A DNA stretch of 8,976 bases from Candidatus Woesearchaeota archaeon (GCA_003560545.1 PWLK01000007.1:1-8976), one strand, 5' to 3'. Positions 1 to 6,408 are shown, counted from the first letter of the stretch. The notes: generated from the letters alone by a model not told the origin. Numbers and translations: made by a program.

Positions 1-273
1 GATTTCTATTATTATCTCAGGAAGCACTTCTGCTTCTTCGCAAGCGTCCAGGCTGTTATCCACGGCTTCCTTGATTGTGGTAAGCAAAGCTTTTCTCTTA
101 TTGTCAAATCCGAGCAAGTGCCTGTTTTTCTCGAAGAACTCAGCTATGCTTATCTCTCTTTGGCTCTTTGCAAACTCGTGCGCCCTGGATTTGAATTCTG
201 AAGCAGGAGTCTTATGGCTTTCTTTTATCTCCTCTTGAACCTCTGTAAAAGAAGTTATCTTGCTATCCTCCAT
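1..273 (-). CDS. top6B: DNA topoisomerase VI subunit B, N-terminal part (partial at left edge)
   Basis: The first 91 residues are visible; the rest lies beyond the left edge. Topo VI is the archaeal type IIB topoisomerase (A2B2) that relaxes and decatenates DNA using ATP; the B subunit carries the GHKL (Bergerat-fold) ATPase. Seen: the conserved N-terminal block ISIAEFFEKNRHLLGFDNKR (residues 41-60), followed by the N1 box KEAVDNSLDA (68-77), in which E69 would be the catalytic base and N73 the Mg-ATP ligand. About 40 charged residues precede the conserved block, longer than the crenarchaeal enzyme as I remember it but like many euryarchaeal ones. The ATG at 271-273 is the only Met in the visible frame and has a TATA-like box about 25 bases upstream, so the mRNA is probably leaderless. 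It diverges from rio1 across an 88-base gap. Confidence 0.96.
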   Translation of the reverse strand, partial: MEDSKITSFTEVQEEIKESHKTPASEFKSRAHEFAKSQREISIAEFFEKNRHLLGFDNKRKALLTTIKEAVDNSLDACEEAEVLPEIIIEI

Positions 274-290
274 GATTCCTGTGTTATGGA

Positions 291-301
291 TATTTATTTA
301 A
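291..301 (-). promoter_or_regulatory. TATA-like box for top6B
   Basis: On the minus strand the sequence reads TTAAATAAATA, centred about 25 bases before the top6B ATG. This is the archaeal TATA-to-start distance expected when transcription begins at or next to the start codon. No GGTGA-type ribosome binding site precedes the ATG. The call rests on sequence and spacing only. Confidence 0.6.
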
Positions 302-329
302 TAACTTTTCGGGTCGGTTTTTTCACTCA

Positions 330-339
330 TTTATTTAAA
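330..339 (+). promoter_or_regulatory. TATA-like box for rio1
   Basis: TTTATTTAAA lies about 27 bases before the rio1 ATG, in a divergent 88-base promoter region shared with top6B. No Shine-Dalgarno motif stands between it and the start, so a leaderless or nearly leaderless transcript covering rio1 and the KH gene is likely. A run of six T (318-323) lies just upstream. Confidence 0.6.
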
Positions 340-361
340 GGGGAGCGTATTCCTGTCAGGT

Positions 362-1114
362 ATGGTTAGAAGGTCGAGGAAGTCAAGGGAAGAGTGGAAG
401 ATTTACAAGAACGTATTTGATTCTTTCACTGAGAGAAACTTGCACAAGCTTGCAGGCCAAGGACATTTCGATGAGCTGGAGTCTCCAATAGCTCTTGGAA
501 AGGAAGCTAATGTGTTCGCTGCGAGGAAGAAGTCAGGTGAGTTGGTAGCGGTTAAGATTTACCGCGTGGAAAACTGCAATTTTAACACGATGTATTATTA
601 CATTAAGTCTGATCCTAGGTTTGAAGGATTGGAGAATAATAAGCGGAAGATAATATTCAGCTGGGTTCAGCGTGAGTATAGGAATCTCTTGATAGCAAGG
701 GAGAAAGCAAGGGTTCCAAGACCGATAGCTTTCAAGGATAACATTCTTGTAATGGAGTTCATCGGAAAAGATAATAATCCTGCTTTAAAGCTGAAAGACA
801 GCCCTCCGGAGGACCCCAAAGATTTTTTTGAGAAAACAGTTAGAGGAGTGAAAGGCATGCTGGATGCAGGCATAGTCCACGCGGACTTATCAGATTTTAA
901 TATTTTGAACCATGAAGAAGAGCCTGTCTTCATAGACTTAAGCCAGGGAACAGTTCTTAACACTTACAACACCCAAGAGCTGCTTGAAAGGGATGTTAAG
1001 AACCTTGTTTCAGCTTTCAGGAAAACATTGTCTTTAGACAAGGATAAAGTAACAGAGGAAATAATCAGTCATTACAAGAAAGCATTAGCCGGGCAAGGTT
1101 TAAAAAAACAATGA
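362..1114 (+). CDS. rio1: RIO1-family atypical serine/threonine protein kinase/ATPase
   Basis: Rio1 is an atypical kinase that in eukaryotes acts mainly as an ATPase in late small-subunit maturation; archaeal homologues bind small-subunit precursors. Domain order in the 250 residues: N-terminal helical part (1-38), P-loop GKEANVF (46-52), ATP-anchoring lysine in VAVKIYR (K65), the Rio1-typical flexible-loop region around DPRFEG (84-89), QRE helix (103-105), hinge LVMEFIG (129-135), catalytic loop HADLSDFN (173-180, with D175 and N180) and metal-binding IDLSQ (191-195, D192). All catalytic residues are present. The usual Ser-Thr before GKEAN in Rio1 appears here as Ala-Leu (44-45). The protein ends soon after the C-lobe, without a long tail, as in other archaeal members. 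The KH gene follows after 16 bases, a pairing with an obvious functional reason. Rio2 is less likely: there is no winged-helix domain and GKEAN is Rio1-like. Confidence 0.95.
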   Translation: MVRRSRKSREEWKIYKNVFDSFTERNLHKLAGQGHFDELESPIALGKEANVFAARKKSGELVAVKIYRVENCNFNTMYYYIKSDPRFEGLENNKRKIIFSWVQREYRNLLIAREKARVPRPIAFKDNILVMEFIGKDNNPALKLKDSPPEDPKDFFEKTVRGVKGMLDAGIVHADLSDFNILNHEEEPVFIDLSQGTVLNTYNTQELLERDVKNLVSAFRKTLSLDKDKVTEEIISHYKKALAGQGLKKQ

Positions 1115-1130
1115 TATTACCAAGTAAAAA

Positions 1131-1673
1131 ATGGAATTCGCATACGACTTGAAAATACCAAAGGAAAGAATTGCAGTCCTCATAGGAAGCGACGGCGAAG
1201 TAAAGAAAGAGCTTGAAGAGCTTACAAAGTCAAATATAAATATAGATTCAAAAGAAGGCGATGTAAGAATAACAGGGGAAGACTCATTAAATCTTTACGC
1301 GATACGCGAAGTAGTAAAAGCAATTGGCAGAGGATTTAACCCTGACATCGCAAGACTTCTCTTAAAACCAGATTACGTTCTTGAAGTAATCCAGTTGCAG
1401 GACTTTGTGAAAAACAAGAAAAACCATTTTGAAAGAATAAAAGGCCGCGTCATCGGGAGCGGCGGGAAAGCCAGGGAGCAAATCGAGCAACTGACAGAGT
1501 CATTCATATGCGTCTACGGGAAGACTGTGAGCATAATAGGGGAAACAGAGAGCGTTGTAACTGCGAAGAAAGCAGTTGAAAGCCTCCTAAACGGAAGCCC
1601 TCACAGCAACGTGTACAGGTTCCTGGAGAAGAACAGGAAGAACGTGAAGAAACAAAGAATGCTTGATATTTAA
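1131..1673 (+). CDS. Double-KH RNA-binding protein, archaeal Pno1/Dim2 (ribosome biogenesis)
   Basis: The 180 residues hold two KH domains. KH1 starts about residue 9 with the GxxG loop IGSDG (18-22); KH2 starts about 100 with GRVIGSGGKAREQIE (105-119), GxxG at 109-112. The tail is basic (168-177). This is the architecture of eukaryotic Pno1/Dim2 and its archaeal homologue, which bind the 3' end of small-subunit pre-rRNA during maturation. Eukaryotic Pno1 works with Rio1 at the same step, which fits the gene order. The ATG at 1131 is the first possible start because an in-frame TAA lies at 1125-1127. No ribosome binding site is visible in the A-rich 16-base gap, so translation probably depends on the upstream rio1 message. 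Its stop overlaps the stop of the convergent gene by 4 bases. The family assignment is firm; the RNA target is by homology. Confidence 0.93.
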   Translation: MEFAYDLKIPKERIAVLIGSDGEVKKELEELTKSNINIDSKEGDVRITGEDSLNLYAIREVVKAIGRGFNPDIARLLLKPDYVLEVIQLQDFVKNKKNHFERIKGRVIGSGGKAREQIEQLTESFICVYGKTVSIIGETESVVTAKKAVESLLNGSPHSNVYRFLEKNRKNVKKQRMLDI

Positions 1674-2128
1674 ACAGCGTTCCTGTTCAACAAATAATAT
1701 TCTAAAGCCCTGAAACAGAAAGATCTTTCTTCACGGCTTTCAAGAGTCCTGCAGTCAAAGCCTTCGGATGCGAGTTCTAAGTAACACCAGTGTTTTTCAG
1801 TTGCATCTCTTATCTCGTCACAAGTATCATTCTCATCTGAAGGTTCAGGTGGTGTTAATTCATTACCATTAGGATCCGGAGGGGGTACTGGTTCAGGCCT
1901 TTCAGAAGGGCTTAGTGAAACCAGGAGTAGTGCAACACCGCCAATTATAGCCACGAGCAAAACCCCTAGGACTGCTATTCCTTTAGCGTTTCCCTGGCTC
2001 GCCGCTCGTATAGCCTCATCAACCTCGTCCTCAGGCCAACCAGCGTTGAGAAGACTGTATTTCAAAGCTCCAGGGTTAACATTGTTTCTGAGTTCTCTCC
2101 TCACATAATCTCTTAACTGTCTGTTCAT
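1670..2128 (-). CDS. Small single-pass membrane protein with two C-x11-C repeats; function unknown
   Basis: I cannot assign a function. The 152 residues fall into four parts. Residues 1-42 form a charged helical module ending in AGWPEDEVDEAI, which resembles a three-helix unit I associate with membrane proteins of small-genome archaea. Residues 51-72 are one strongly hydrophobic membrane segment. Residues 73-100 are a Pro/Glu/Asp-rich linker. Residues 103-145 contain two matching units, C103-x11-C115-Y and C126-x11-C138-F. The N-terminal side carries many Arg residues and the far side is acidic, so by the positive-inside rule the N-terminus is inside and the Cys part outside, where the four Cys could form disulfides. 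There is no cleavable signal peptide. The ATG at 2126-2128 lies 29 bases from a TATA-like box. The gene diverges from glyS and meets the KH gene tail to tail with a 4-base overlap. Confidence 0.82.
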   Translation of the reverse strand: MNRQLRDYVRRELRNNVNPGALKYSLLNAGWPEDEVDEAIRAASQGNAKGIAVLGVLLVAIIGGVALLLVSLSPSERPEPVPPPDPNGNELTPPEPSDENDTCDEIRDATEKHWCYLELASEGFDCRTLESREERSFCFRALEYYLLNRNAV

Positions 2129-2152
2129 AACAATTAAGCCTAAGGACGAAGC

Positions 2153-2161
2153 TATTTATAT
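2153..2161 (-). promoter_or_regulatory. TATA-like box for the Cys-repeat membrane protein gene
   Basis: On the minus strand ATATAAATA is centred 29 bases before the ATG at 2128. It is preceded by an A-rich stretch that could serve as the TFB contact. The spacing suggests a very short leader or none. The 100-base region 2129-2228 is shared with the divergent glyS gene. Confidence 0.6.
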
Positions 2162-2196
2162 TTTTTCCCATTACGCCTCGTTTTTTTCGGGCAAAA

Positions 2197-2206
2197 TTAA
2201 TAAATA
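2197..2206 (+). promoter_or_regulatory. TATA-like box for glyS
   Basis: TTAATAAATA is centred about 28 bases before the glyS ATG, preceded by AAAA. No Shine-Dalgarno motif lies between it and the start; the leader TTTACTCTTCTTATTT is pyrimidine-rich. A leaderless or near-leaderless transcript is likely. Confidence 0.58.
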
Positions 2207-2228
2207 AAAAGCTTTACTCTTCTTATTT

Positions 2229-3701
2229 ATGATAACTATTGATGAAATGGCAAGCTTTTGCAAGCGAAAAGGCTTAATATATCCTTCTTCAGAAATCTAT
2301 GGGGGTATGAGTGGTTTCTTTGATTACGGGCCTTACGGTTCGGAGATGAAGAAGAACCTTAAGGATGAGTGGTGGAGGTTCCATGTTCGCTCAAGGGAGG
2401 ACGTTGTTGGTATTGATGGTTCTATTATTACTAATCCGCGTATCTGGATGGCTTCGGGTCACGCTGAGAATTTCACTGATTTAATGCTTGTTTCGGAGGA
2501 TGGTTCTTTTGAGATTCGCGCAGACCAGTTCCTTGAGGAGAAGCTAGGGCAGAGTTTTGACGGGGTAACACCTGAAGAAGTTAATGAATTGGTTGAGAAG
2601 CATGGTTTGAAGGCTCCTAATGGGAAGGGTTTCAGGAAGTGCGAGTCTTTTAACCTGATGTTTGTTACTAATGTAGGCCCGAAGGCTAATGATAAGTCAA
2701 AAGCGTATCTTCGCCCGGAAACCGCGCAGATTATCTTCGCGGATTTTAAGTTGATACAGGAAAACGCCAGGTTAAAGCTTCCTTTTGGTATTGCTCAGAT
2801 GGGTCGTGCGTTCAGGAATGAGATAAGCCCCAGGAATTTCTTGTTCAGGTGCCGTGAATTCGAGCAACTCGAAATTGAGTATTTTGTTCATCCGAAACAG
2901 AAGAAGTGTCCTTACATAAAAGAGTATGAGGACTTTGAATTAAATGTTTTTAGCGCGGAGATGCAGGAAAAAAAACTGAAGCCTAAGAAGATGAAAGTGA
3001 AAGATGTAGTTAAGAGCAAGTTGATGAATGAATGGCATGCTTATTTTCTCGCGTTGGAAACAGACTGGTTCGTGGGACTGGGTTGTAACCCGGATAATTT
3101 CAGGGCGAGGCAGCACTTAAAGGATGAGATGGCTCATTATTCTAGTGATTGCTGGGATTTAGAGTATAAGTTCCCTTTTGGCTGGAAGGAGCTTGAGGGA
3201 ATAGCGGACAGGTCGGATTATGATTTAAGGAAGCACATGGAGCACAGCAAGAAAGACCTTTCTTTGTTTGACGAGGCTTCTAAGGAAAAGATTGTTCCGC
3301 ATGTTATAGCAGAGCCCAGCCTTGGAGTGGACAGGGCTTTCCTCGTATTCCTTTACGAAGCATACTTTGATGACAAGAAGCGCGGGAACATAGTATTAAA
3401 ATTGCATCCGAAGATTGCTCCTATCAACGTCGCGGTGTTACCTCTTGTTTCAAACAAGGAAAATGTTCTTGGCAAGGCCAGAGATGTTTTTAACGACTTG
3501 AAAAAAGATTATAATTGTTTCTTTGACGTGAGCGGGAGCATAGGGAGAAGGTATGCACGGCAGGACGAAATAGGAACTCCGTACTGTGTCACGATTGACT
3601 TCGAAACATTGGAAGATGGCATGGTTACTATTCGTGACAGGGACACGACAAAACAAGAACGTGTTAAAATAGAAGATGTTAGGAAGCACTTAAGGTTTTA
3701 G
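2229..3701 (+). CDS. glyS: Glycyl-tRNA synthetase, class II, dimeric (GlyQS-type)
   Basis: This enzyme charges tRNA-Gly with glycine using ATP, in the cytoplasm. Signatures in order: N-terminal family motif FFDYGPYGSEMKKNL (30-44), RPETAQ (162-167), motif 2 FRNEISPR...REFEQLE (195-215), KFPFGWKELEGIADRSDYDL (314-333), and motif 3 EPSLGVDR (362-369) with its arginine. The anticodon-binding domain spans about 393-490. At 490 residues it is close to bacterial alpha2 enzymes (about 460) and shorter than most archaeal and eukaryotic ones. Motif-2 wording (NEISPRNFLFRCREFEQ) also looks bacterial. The zinc-knuckle CxxC that I recall before RADHL in many archaeal enzymes is absent: residues 87-98 read LVSEDGSFEIRA. 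The first ATG is supported by the TATA spacing and by the conserved start of the protein. Codons end mostly in T or G, unlike the convergent neighbour. Function is secure; bacterial ancestry is an inference. Confidence 0.98.
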   Translation: MITIDEMASFCKRKGLIYPSSEIYGGMSGFFDYGPYGSEMKKNLKDEWWRFHVRSREDVVGIDGSIITNPRIWMASGHAENFTDLMLVSEDGSFEIRADQFLEEKLGQSFDGVTPEEVNELVEKHGLKAPNGKGFRKCESFNLMFVTNVGPKANDKSKAYLRPETAQIIFADFKLIQENARLKLPFGIAQMGRAFRNEISPRNFLFRCREFEQLEIEYFVHPKQKKCPYIKEYEDFELNVFSAEMQEKKLKPKKMKVKDVVKSKLMNEWHAYFLALETDWFVGLGCNPDNFRARQHLKDEMAHYSSDCWDLEYKFPFGWKELEGIADRSDYDLRKHMEHSKKDLSLFDEASKEKIVPHVIAEPSLGVDRAFLVFLYEAYFDDKKRGNIVLKLHPKIAPINVAVLPLVSNKENVLGKARDVFNDLKKDYNCFFDVSGSIGRRYARQDEIGTPYCVTIDFETLEDGMVTIRDRDTTKQERVKIEDVRKHLRF

Positions 3702-5353
3702 ATTTGTTTCTTTGGAACCGTTTTTCTTAGTGCGAATGGCAAGACGTTGTTTTCGAAGTGTGTCATGAAGTATTTGAATGGCTGCCTGTTAAAACCTATT
3801 AGTATGCCTGAGTTTTCGTAGAGTTCTCCTTCGAGGCTTGGCTTTCCATGGATGTTGTTCATGTTGCATCCCAGGTCTTCCAGTTTTTTTTGCATGTACA
3901 GGAATTCTTGTTCGATCGTTGTTGTGTATTCTGCTGTGTCCGTTGCGGTTAGCCCTGGTATTTCCTGTCGTTTAAGGAAGTACCTCGCTGAGCTATGTAT
4001 TTGTGTTCGTGGGTTTATTCCAAGCGCGGTTAGTGTTACCAGTTCTTTTTTGTCTACTAATGCGTATTCTTCTTTTTCGAGTTGGCCTGGTTTTATGTTG
4101 TGTACTTTTCTGTACGTCGGGTCATTCCGGGCTTTGTCCAGCCATTTTTGTTCTATGAATTTTGCCAGTCCGTTGTCCATCCCGTGAGGTATGTATATCG
4201 CCGTTGCTTTTTCCAGTGTGTCTACGAAGTCTGCTAGTTGTGCGCCTACTTGCAATCCATTATACCAAGCCGAGTTTTTTGATTTGTAGTTGCCGTTGTA
4301 TTTTAGGAATGATGCAAGCCTGATTAGTACGTCGTCTGAGCCGCCTTTTCCTTTTTTCTCCCTGATGTATTGCTGGATGTGCAAGTTATTATCAATCATG
4401 TTTTCTCCTTGTTCCAGTACTTCTTCCCAGTTCTTTGTTTTGGCAAAGTCTATGCCGCTCATGTCTTTTACTAGTCCGATGTTCTTGAATATGTTCATTC
4501 TTTTTTCGAATGGCTGCACTTTTAGGACTTCATCAGTGTAGTCTCCTGAGGTGAATTCTTTGAGGTCTATGCCGAGGCCTGCTGCGAGTTCCCTGTCCAC
4601 TAAGTATGTTTCGCCTCCTCCGTAGTTCAGGCCGTGAAGGCGTTCTGCTTCTTTCCTTATGTCTTTGTAGTCGTCGAAGTGCGCTCCGAAGTAGTATCCT
4701 GTTAGCAGTGCTTGCGGGTTTAAGTCCACGTTTTTCAGGAATCCCAGGCCGAGTATTGGTTTTCCTTCTTCGTCTGTTGCCCTTATTGTTTTGTCGTATG
4801 TGTTCACGGATCTTGTTAGGAGGTTAGCGATGGAGTTTATCAGTTCCTGGGTTTCTGTGAGGAATTCTTCTCTTCCGCTGTAAGCGCTTGATCCGTCTTC
4901 TTTTGTTAGTGCTCTCAGGACTTCGTCGCTTATTATGTCTTCAAGGCTTGTGTTTACTCTTTTTCCGAATCCGTGGTTTTCGCTGAACATCACGTGTCCT
5001 TCTGTTGCGTGCCCTACTACTGCTCTTGGTATAAGGTTATATCTTAGTATTGGTGAAGAAACAGGCAGGCTTGCTGATTCCTGGAGGTCAATCATTAATT
5101 CTGATGGCCTTGCGACTTTTGAGTGCCATGACCTACTGTTATTTGCTTGCTTGTGTTCTATTTTTTCGTACAGGTATTCTTCTATTATAAGCGAATCTAG
5201 GAACGGTATGTTTTCCTCGGATATTATTGTGGGGCTCTCAGGCATTATTTTTCTTCTTATGAATTCTAGAATTGTTGGAGCAGACTGTCTCTCCCATAGC
5301 ACGCCGTTGTGCGAGTCGCTGTCCCCCCTGACCCTGTATTCAGTTCCTTGCAC
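3698..5353 (-). CDS. Unrecognised 551-residue soluble protein
   Basis: I do not recognise a family. The protein is intact, has no signal peptide or membrane segment, has one Cys (C496), and appears globular with mixed helix and strand. Stretches that look conserved include a histidine cluster GHATEGHVMFSENHGFG (114-130; H115, H120, H127), GYYFGAHFDDYKDI (219-232), GLNYGGGETYLVDRE (241-255), ATAIYIPHGMDNG (383-395) and GILIGFNRQPFKYFMTHFE (516-534). Spaced His and Asp could suit a metal-dependent enzyme, but no known motif is complete. The start is GTG at 5351-5353: it lies 32 bases from a TATA-like box, the frame is closed by a TGA at 5366-5368, and the next Met is residue 37. The gene has its own promoter, so it need not be cotranscribed with the TOPRIM gene 85 bases upstream. 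Strong A/C third-base preference and length make it clearly coding. It ends in a 4-base overlap with glyS. Confidence 0.87.
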   Translation of the reverse strand: MQGTEYRVRGDSDSHNGVLWERQSAPTILEFIRRKIMPESPTIISEENIPFLDSLIIEEYLYEKIEHKQANNSRSWHSKVARPSELMIDLQESASLPVSSPILRYNLIPRAVVGHATEGHVMFSENHGFGKRVNTSLEDIISDEVLRALTKEDGSSAYSGREEFLTETQELINSIANLLTRSVNTYDKTIRATDEEGKPILGLGFLKNVDLNPQALLTGYYFGAHFDDYKDIRKEAERLHGLNYGGGETYLVDRELAAGLGIDLKEFTSGDYTDEVLKVQPFEKRMNIFKNIGLVKDMSGIDFAKTKNWEEVLEQGENMIDNNLHIQQYIREKKGKGGSDDVLIRLASFLKYNGNYKSKNSAWYNGLQVGAQLADFVDTLEKATAIYIPHGMDNGLAKFIEQKWLDKARNDPTYRKVHNIKPGQLEKEEYALVDKKELVTLTALGINPRTQIHSSARYFLKRQEIPGLTATDTAEYTTTIEQEFLYMQKKLEDLGCNMNNIHGKPSLEGELYENSGILIGFNRQPFKYFMTHFENNVLPFALRKTVPKKQI

Positions 5354-5378
5354 TATGCTTAAATTTCAGAAAGCTTTT

Positions 5379-5390
5379 CATTTAAATACT
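5379..5390 (-). promoter_or_regulatory. TATA-like box for the 551-residue protein gene
   Basis: On the minus strand AGTATTTAAATG is centred about 32 bases before the GTG start, implying a leader of only a few bases. It lies in the AT-rich 85-base gap 5354-5438 after the TOPRIM gene. The position favours the GTG at 5353 over the later Met codon. A second AT-rich stretch (5419-5434) is less well placed. Confidence 0.55.
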
Positions 5391-5438
5391 ATATTATCCT
5401 TCAAAATGTGTTTTTTAAAGTATATTATTATATAGTAG

Positions 5439-5771
5439 TTACTTCAATCCTTCTACGTGGCTTAACCTGGTGACTGCCCAGAACTTCTTCCTAAGATTAA
5501 GGTTTTCCTCTACGCCGTTAGCAGAAAAAGCTTCTTTTAATTTCTTCCTGATAAGCTCTCCTTCTTCATCGAAATCCATTAACAACAAAACCTGTTTTGT
5601 GTCGCTGTTCTTCTCCGCGAACAAATAATTATTTCCGTTCAACTCCTTGCTCTTAACCCCGAACGCTTCAAGAGCTGCAACATCTTTCTTCCCCTCGACA
5701 ACCACAAGGTTTTCCTCTGAGAACTCCTTCAACGAATCCACTAGTTCTAAGAATTCTTCTTCATCTCTCAT
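5439..5771 (-). CDS. Small TOPRIM-domain protein (primase-like/RNase M5-like, archaeal family)
   Basis: The 110-residue protein is essentially one TOPRIM fold, the Mg-binding catalytic domain of topoisomerases, DnaG primase, OLD nucleases and RNase M5. Seen: the first motif VVVEGKKDVAALEAFG (23-38), with E26 as the expected catalytic acid, then LLLMDFDEEGE (62-72), with the DxD pair D66 and D68. The end, RLSHVEGLK (102-110), resembles the tail of the short archaeal 'small primase-like' proteins, whose activity is not established to my knowledge. The length fits a stand-alone domain, so this is not a truncated primase. The ATG at 5769-5771 lies inside the end of the HAD gene (11-base overlap), with no ribosome binding site, so translational coupling is likely. 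A nucleic-acid enzyme at the end of a sugar operon is unusual; its role there is unknown. Confidence 0.88.
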   Translation of the reverse strand: MRDEEEFLELVDSLKEFSEENLVVVEGKKDVAALEAFGVKSKELNGNNYLFAEKNSDTKQVLLLMDFDEEGELIRKKLKEAFSANGVEENLNLRKKFWAVTRLSHVEGLK

Positions 5772-6408
5772 TTTTCAATATACTTACTAATTCTTCCGTG
5801 CTGTTAACAACGTAATCAGCAAGGCTTTTATCATTCAACTCGCCCTGGCCCCACGTCACAAATATAGTTTTTGCACCTACACTTCTCCCGCCAACCATGT
5901 CTTCCTCCCTGTCTCCAACCATGTAAGCAGCTTTACCGTTATTCTTAACAGCCATCCCCACTAAGTCATTCTTGGAATAATCAAGGCTGGCATTATTCCC
6001 ATGCACAGAGTCAAAATACTTCTCAACACCTAACACATTAAGCGAAGGCTTTATTATGTCCTCCCTGATAGTTGAAGCAATACTAATCTTATAGCCTTCA
6101 TCCCTCAGAGTGTAAAGCATGTCTTTTATCCCTTCAAAGAAAACTTTATCTTTCCACTCATTAACAACAGCCAAATAATGCAACTGGAAAAGGTTAGTCA
6201 TCATAATAGTCTTAAGCTTCTCATCAGTTATCCCCGTGTATTTTTCTATTGCGTCCTTGTTAACCTTGTAATGCGCATGGGTTTTCTGGGCTTCACGCAT
6301 CCATTCCTTATCCATAGCAACGCCAAGGCTATCCCCTCGCCTCATGCTTGCTTCCTCTGCAACATCTTTCCTTGCAAGAGTCCCGTCCCAGTCAAATATC
6401 ACATGCAT
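5761..6408 (-). CDS. HAD-superfamily phosphatase (phosphoglycolate-phosphatase-like)
   Basis: This is a 215-residue haloacid-dehalogenase hydrolase with all motifs: motif I FDWDGT (5-10; nucleophile D6, acid/base D8), motif II ISIAST (108-113; S112 or T113), a motif III lysine probably K146 in YSKNDL, and motif IV GDREED (165-170; D166 and D170). A helical cap lies between motifs I and II (about residues 15-95), as in class C1 phosphatases of the phosphoglycolate phosphatase/beta-phosphoglucomutase group. The substrate cannot be read from sequence; a sugar phosphate or phosphoglycolate is reasonable given the transketolase, glucokinase and transaldolase genes before it. The ATG lies 2 bases after the transaldolase stop, preceded by TTGATGAGAT, a weak ribosome-site match. 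Its 3' end overlaps the TOPRIM gene by 11 bases, so the three last genes look like one coupled unit. Confidence 0.92.
   Translation of the reverse strand: MHVIFDWDGTLARKDVAEEASMRRGDSLGVAMDKEWMREAQKTHAHYKVNKDAIEKYTGITDEKLKTIMMTNLFQLHYLAVVNEWKDKVFFEGIKDMLYTLRDEGYKISIASTIREDIIKPSLNVLGVEKYFDSVHGNNASLDYSKNDLVGMAVKNNGKAAYMVGDREEDMVGGRSVGAKTIFVTWGQGELNDKSLADYVVNSTEELVSILKNER

Noticed and set aside
667..963. Minus-strand open frame inside rio1
   Set aside because: It lies wholly antisense to the kinase core, including the catalytic loop, and has no recognisable domain.
1111..1113. ATG overlapping the rio1 stop (ATGA), as a coupled start for the KH gene
   Set aside because: It is 20 bases before 1131 and so out of frame with the KH protein; an in-frame TAA at 1125-1127 fixes the start at 1131.
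1673..1687. AACAG/CTGTT hairpin after the KH gene stop, as a terminator
   Set aside because: The stem is only 5 bp with no U-run after it, and it lies within the convergent coding sequence; archaeal termination relies mainly on T-runs.
4935..5435. Plus-strand open frame of 166 codons opposite the unrecognised protein
   Set aside because: Its translation is low-complexity Ser/Leu/Phe-rich, matches no motif, and lies antisense to a gene with clear coding bias. Several similar shadows occur along the same gene.
5354..5438. Small RNA or terminator in the AT-rich gap between the TOPRIM and 551-residue genes
   Set aside because: No stable stem, long T-run on the minus strand or tRNA-like pattern is visible; its AT-richness is explained by promoter elements.
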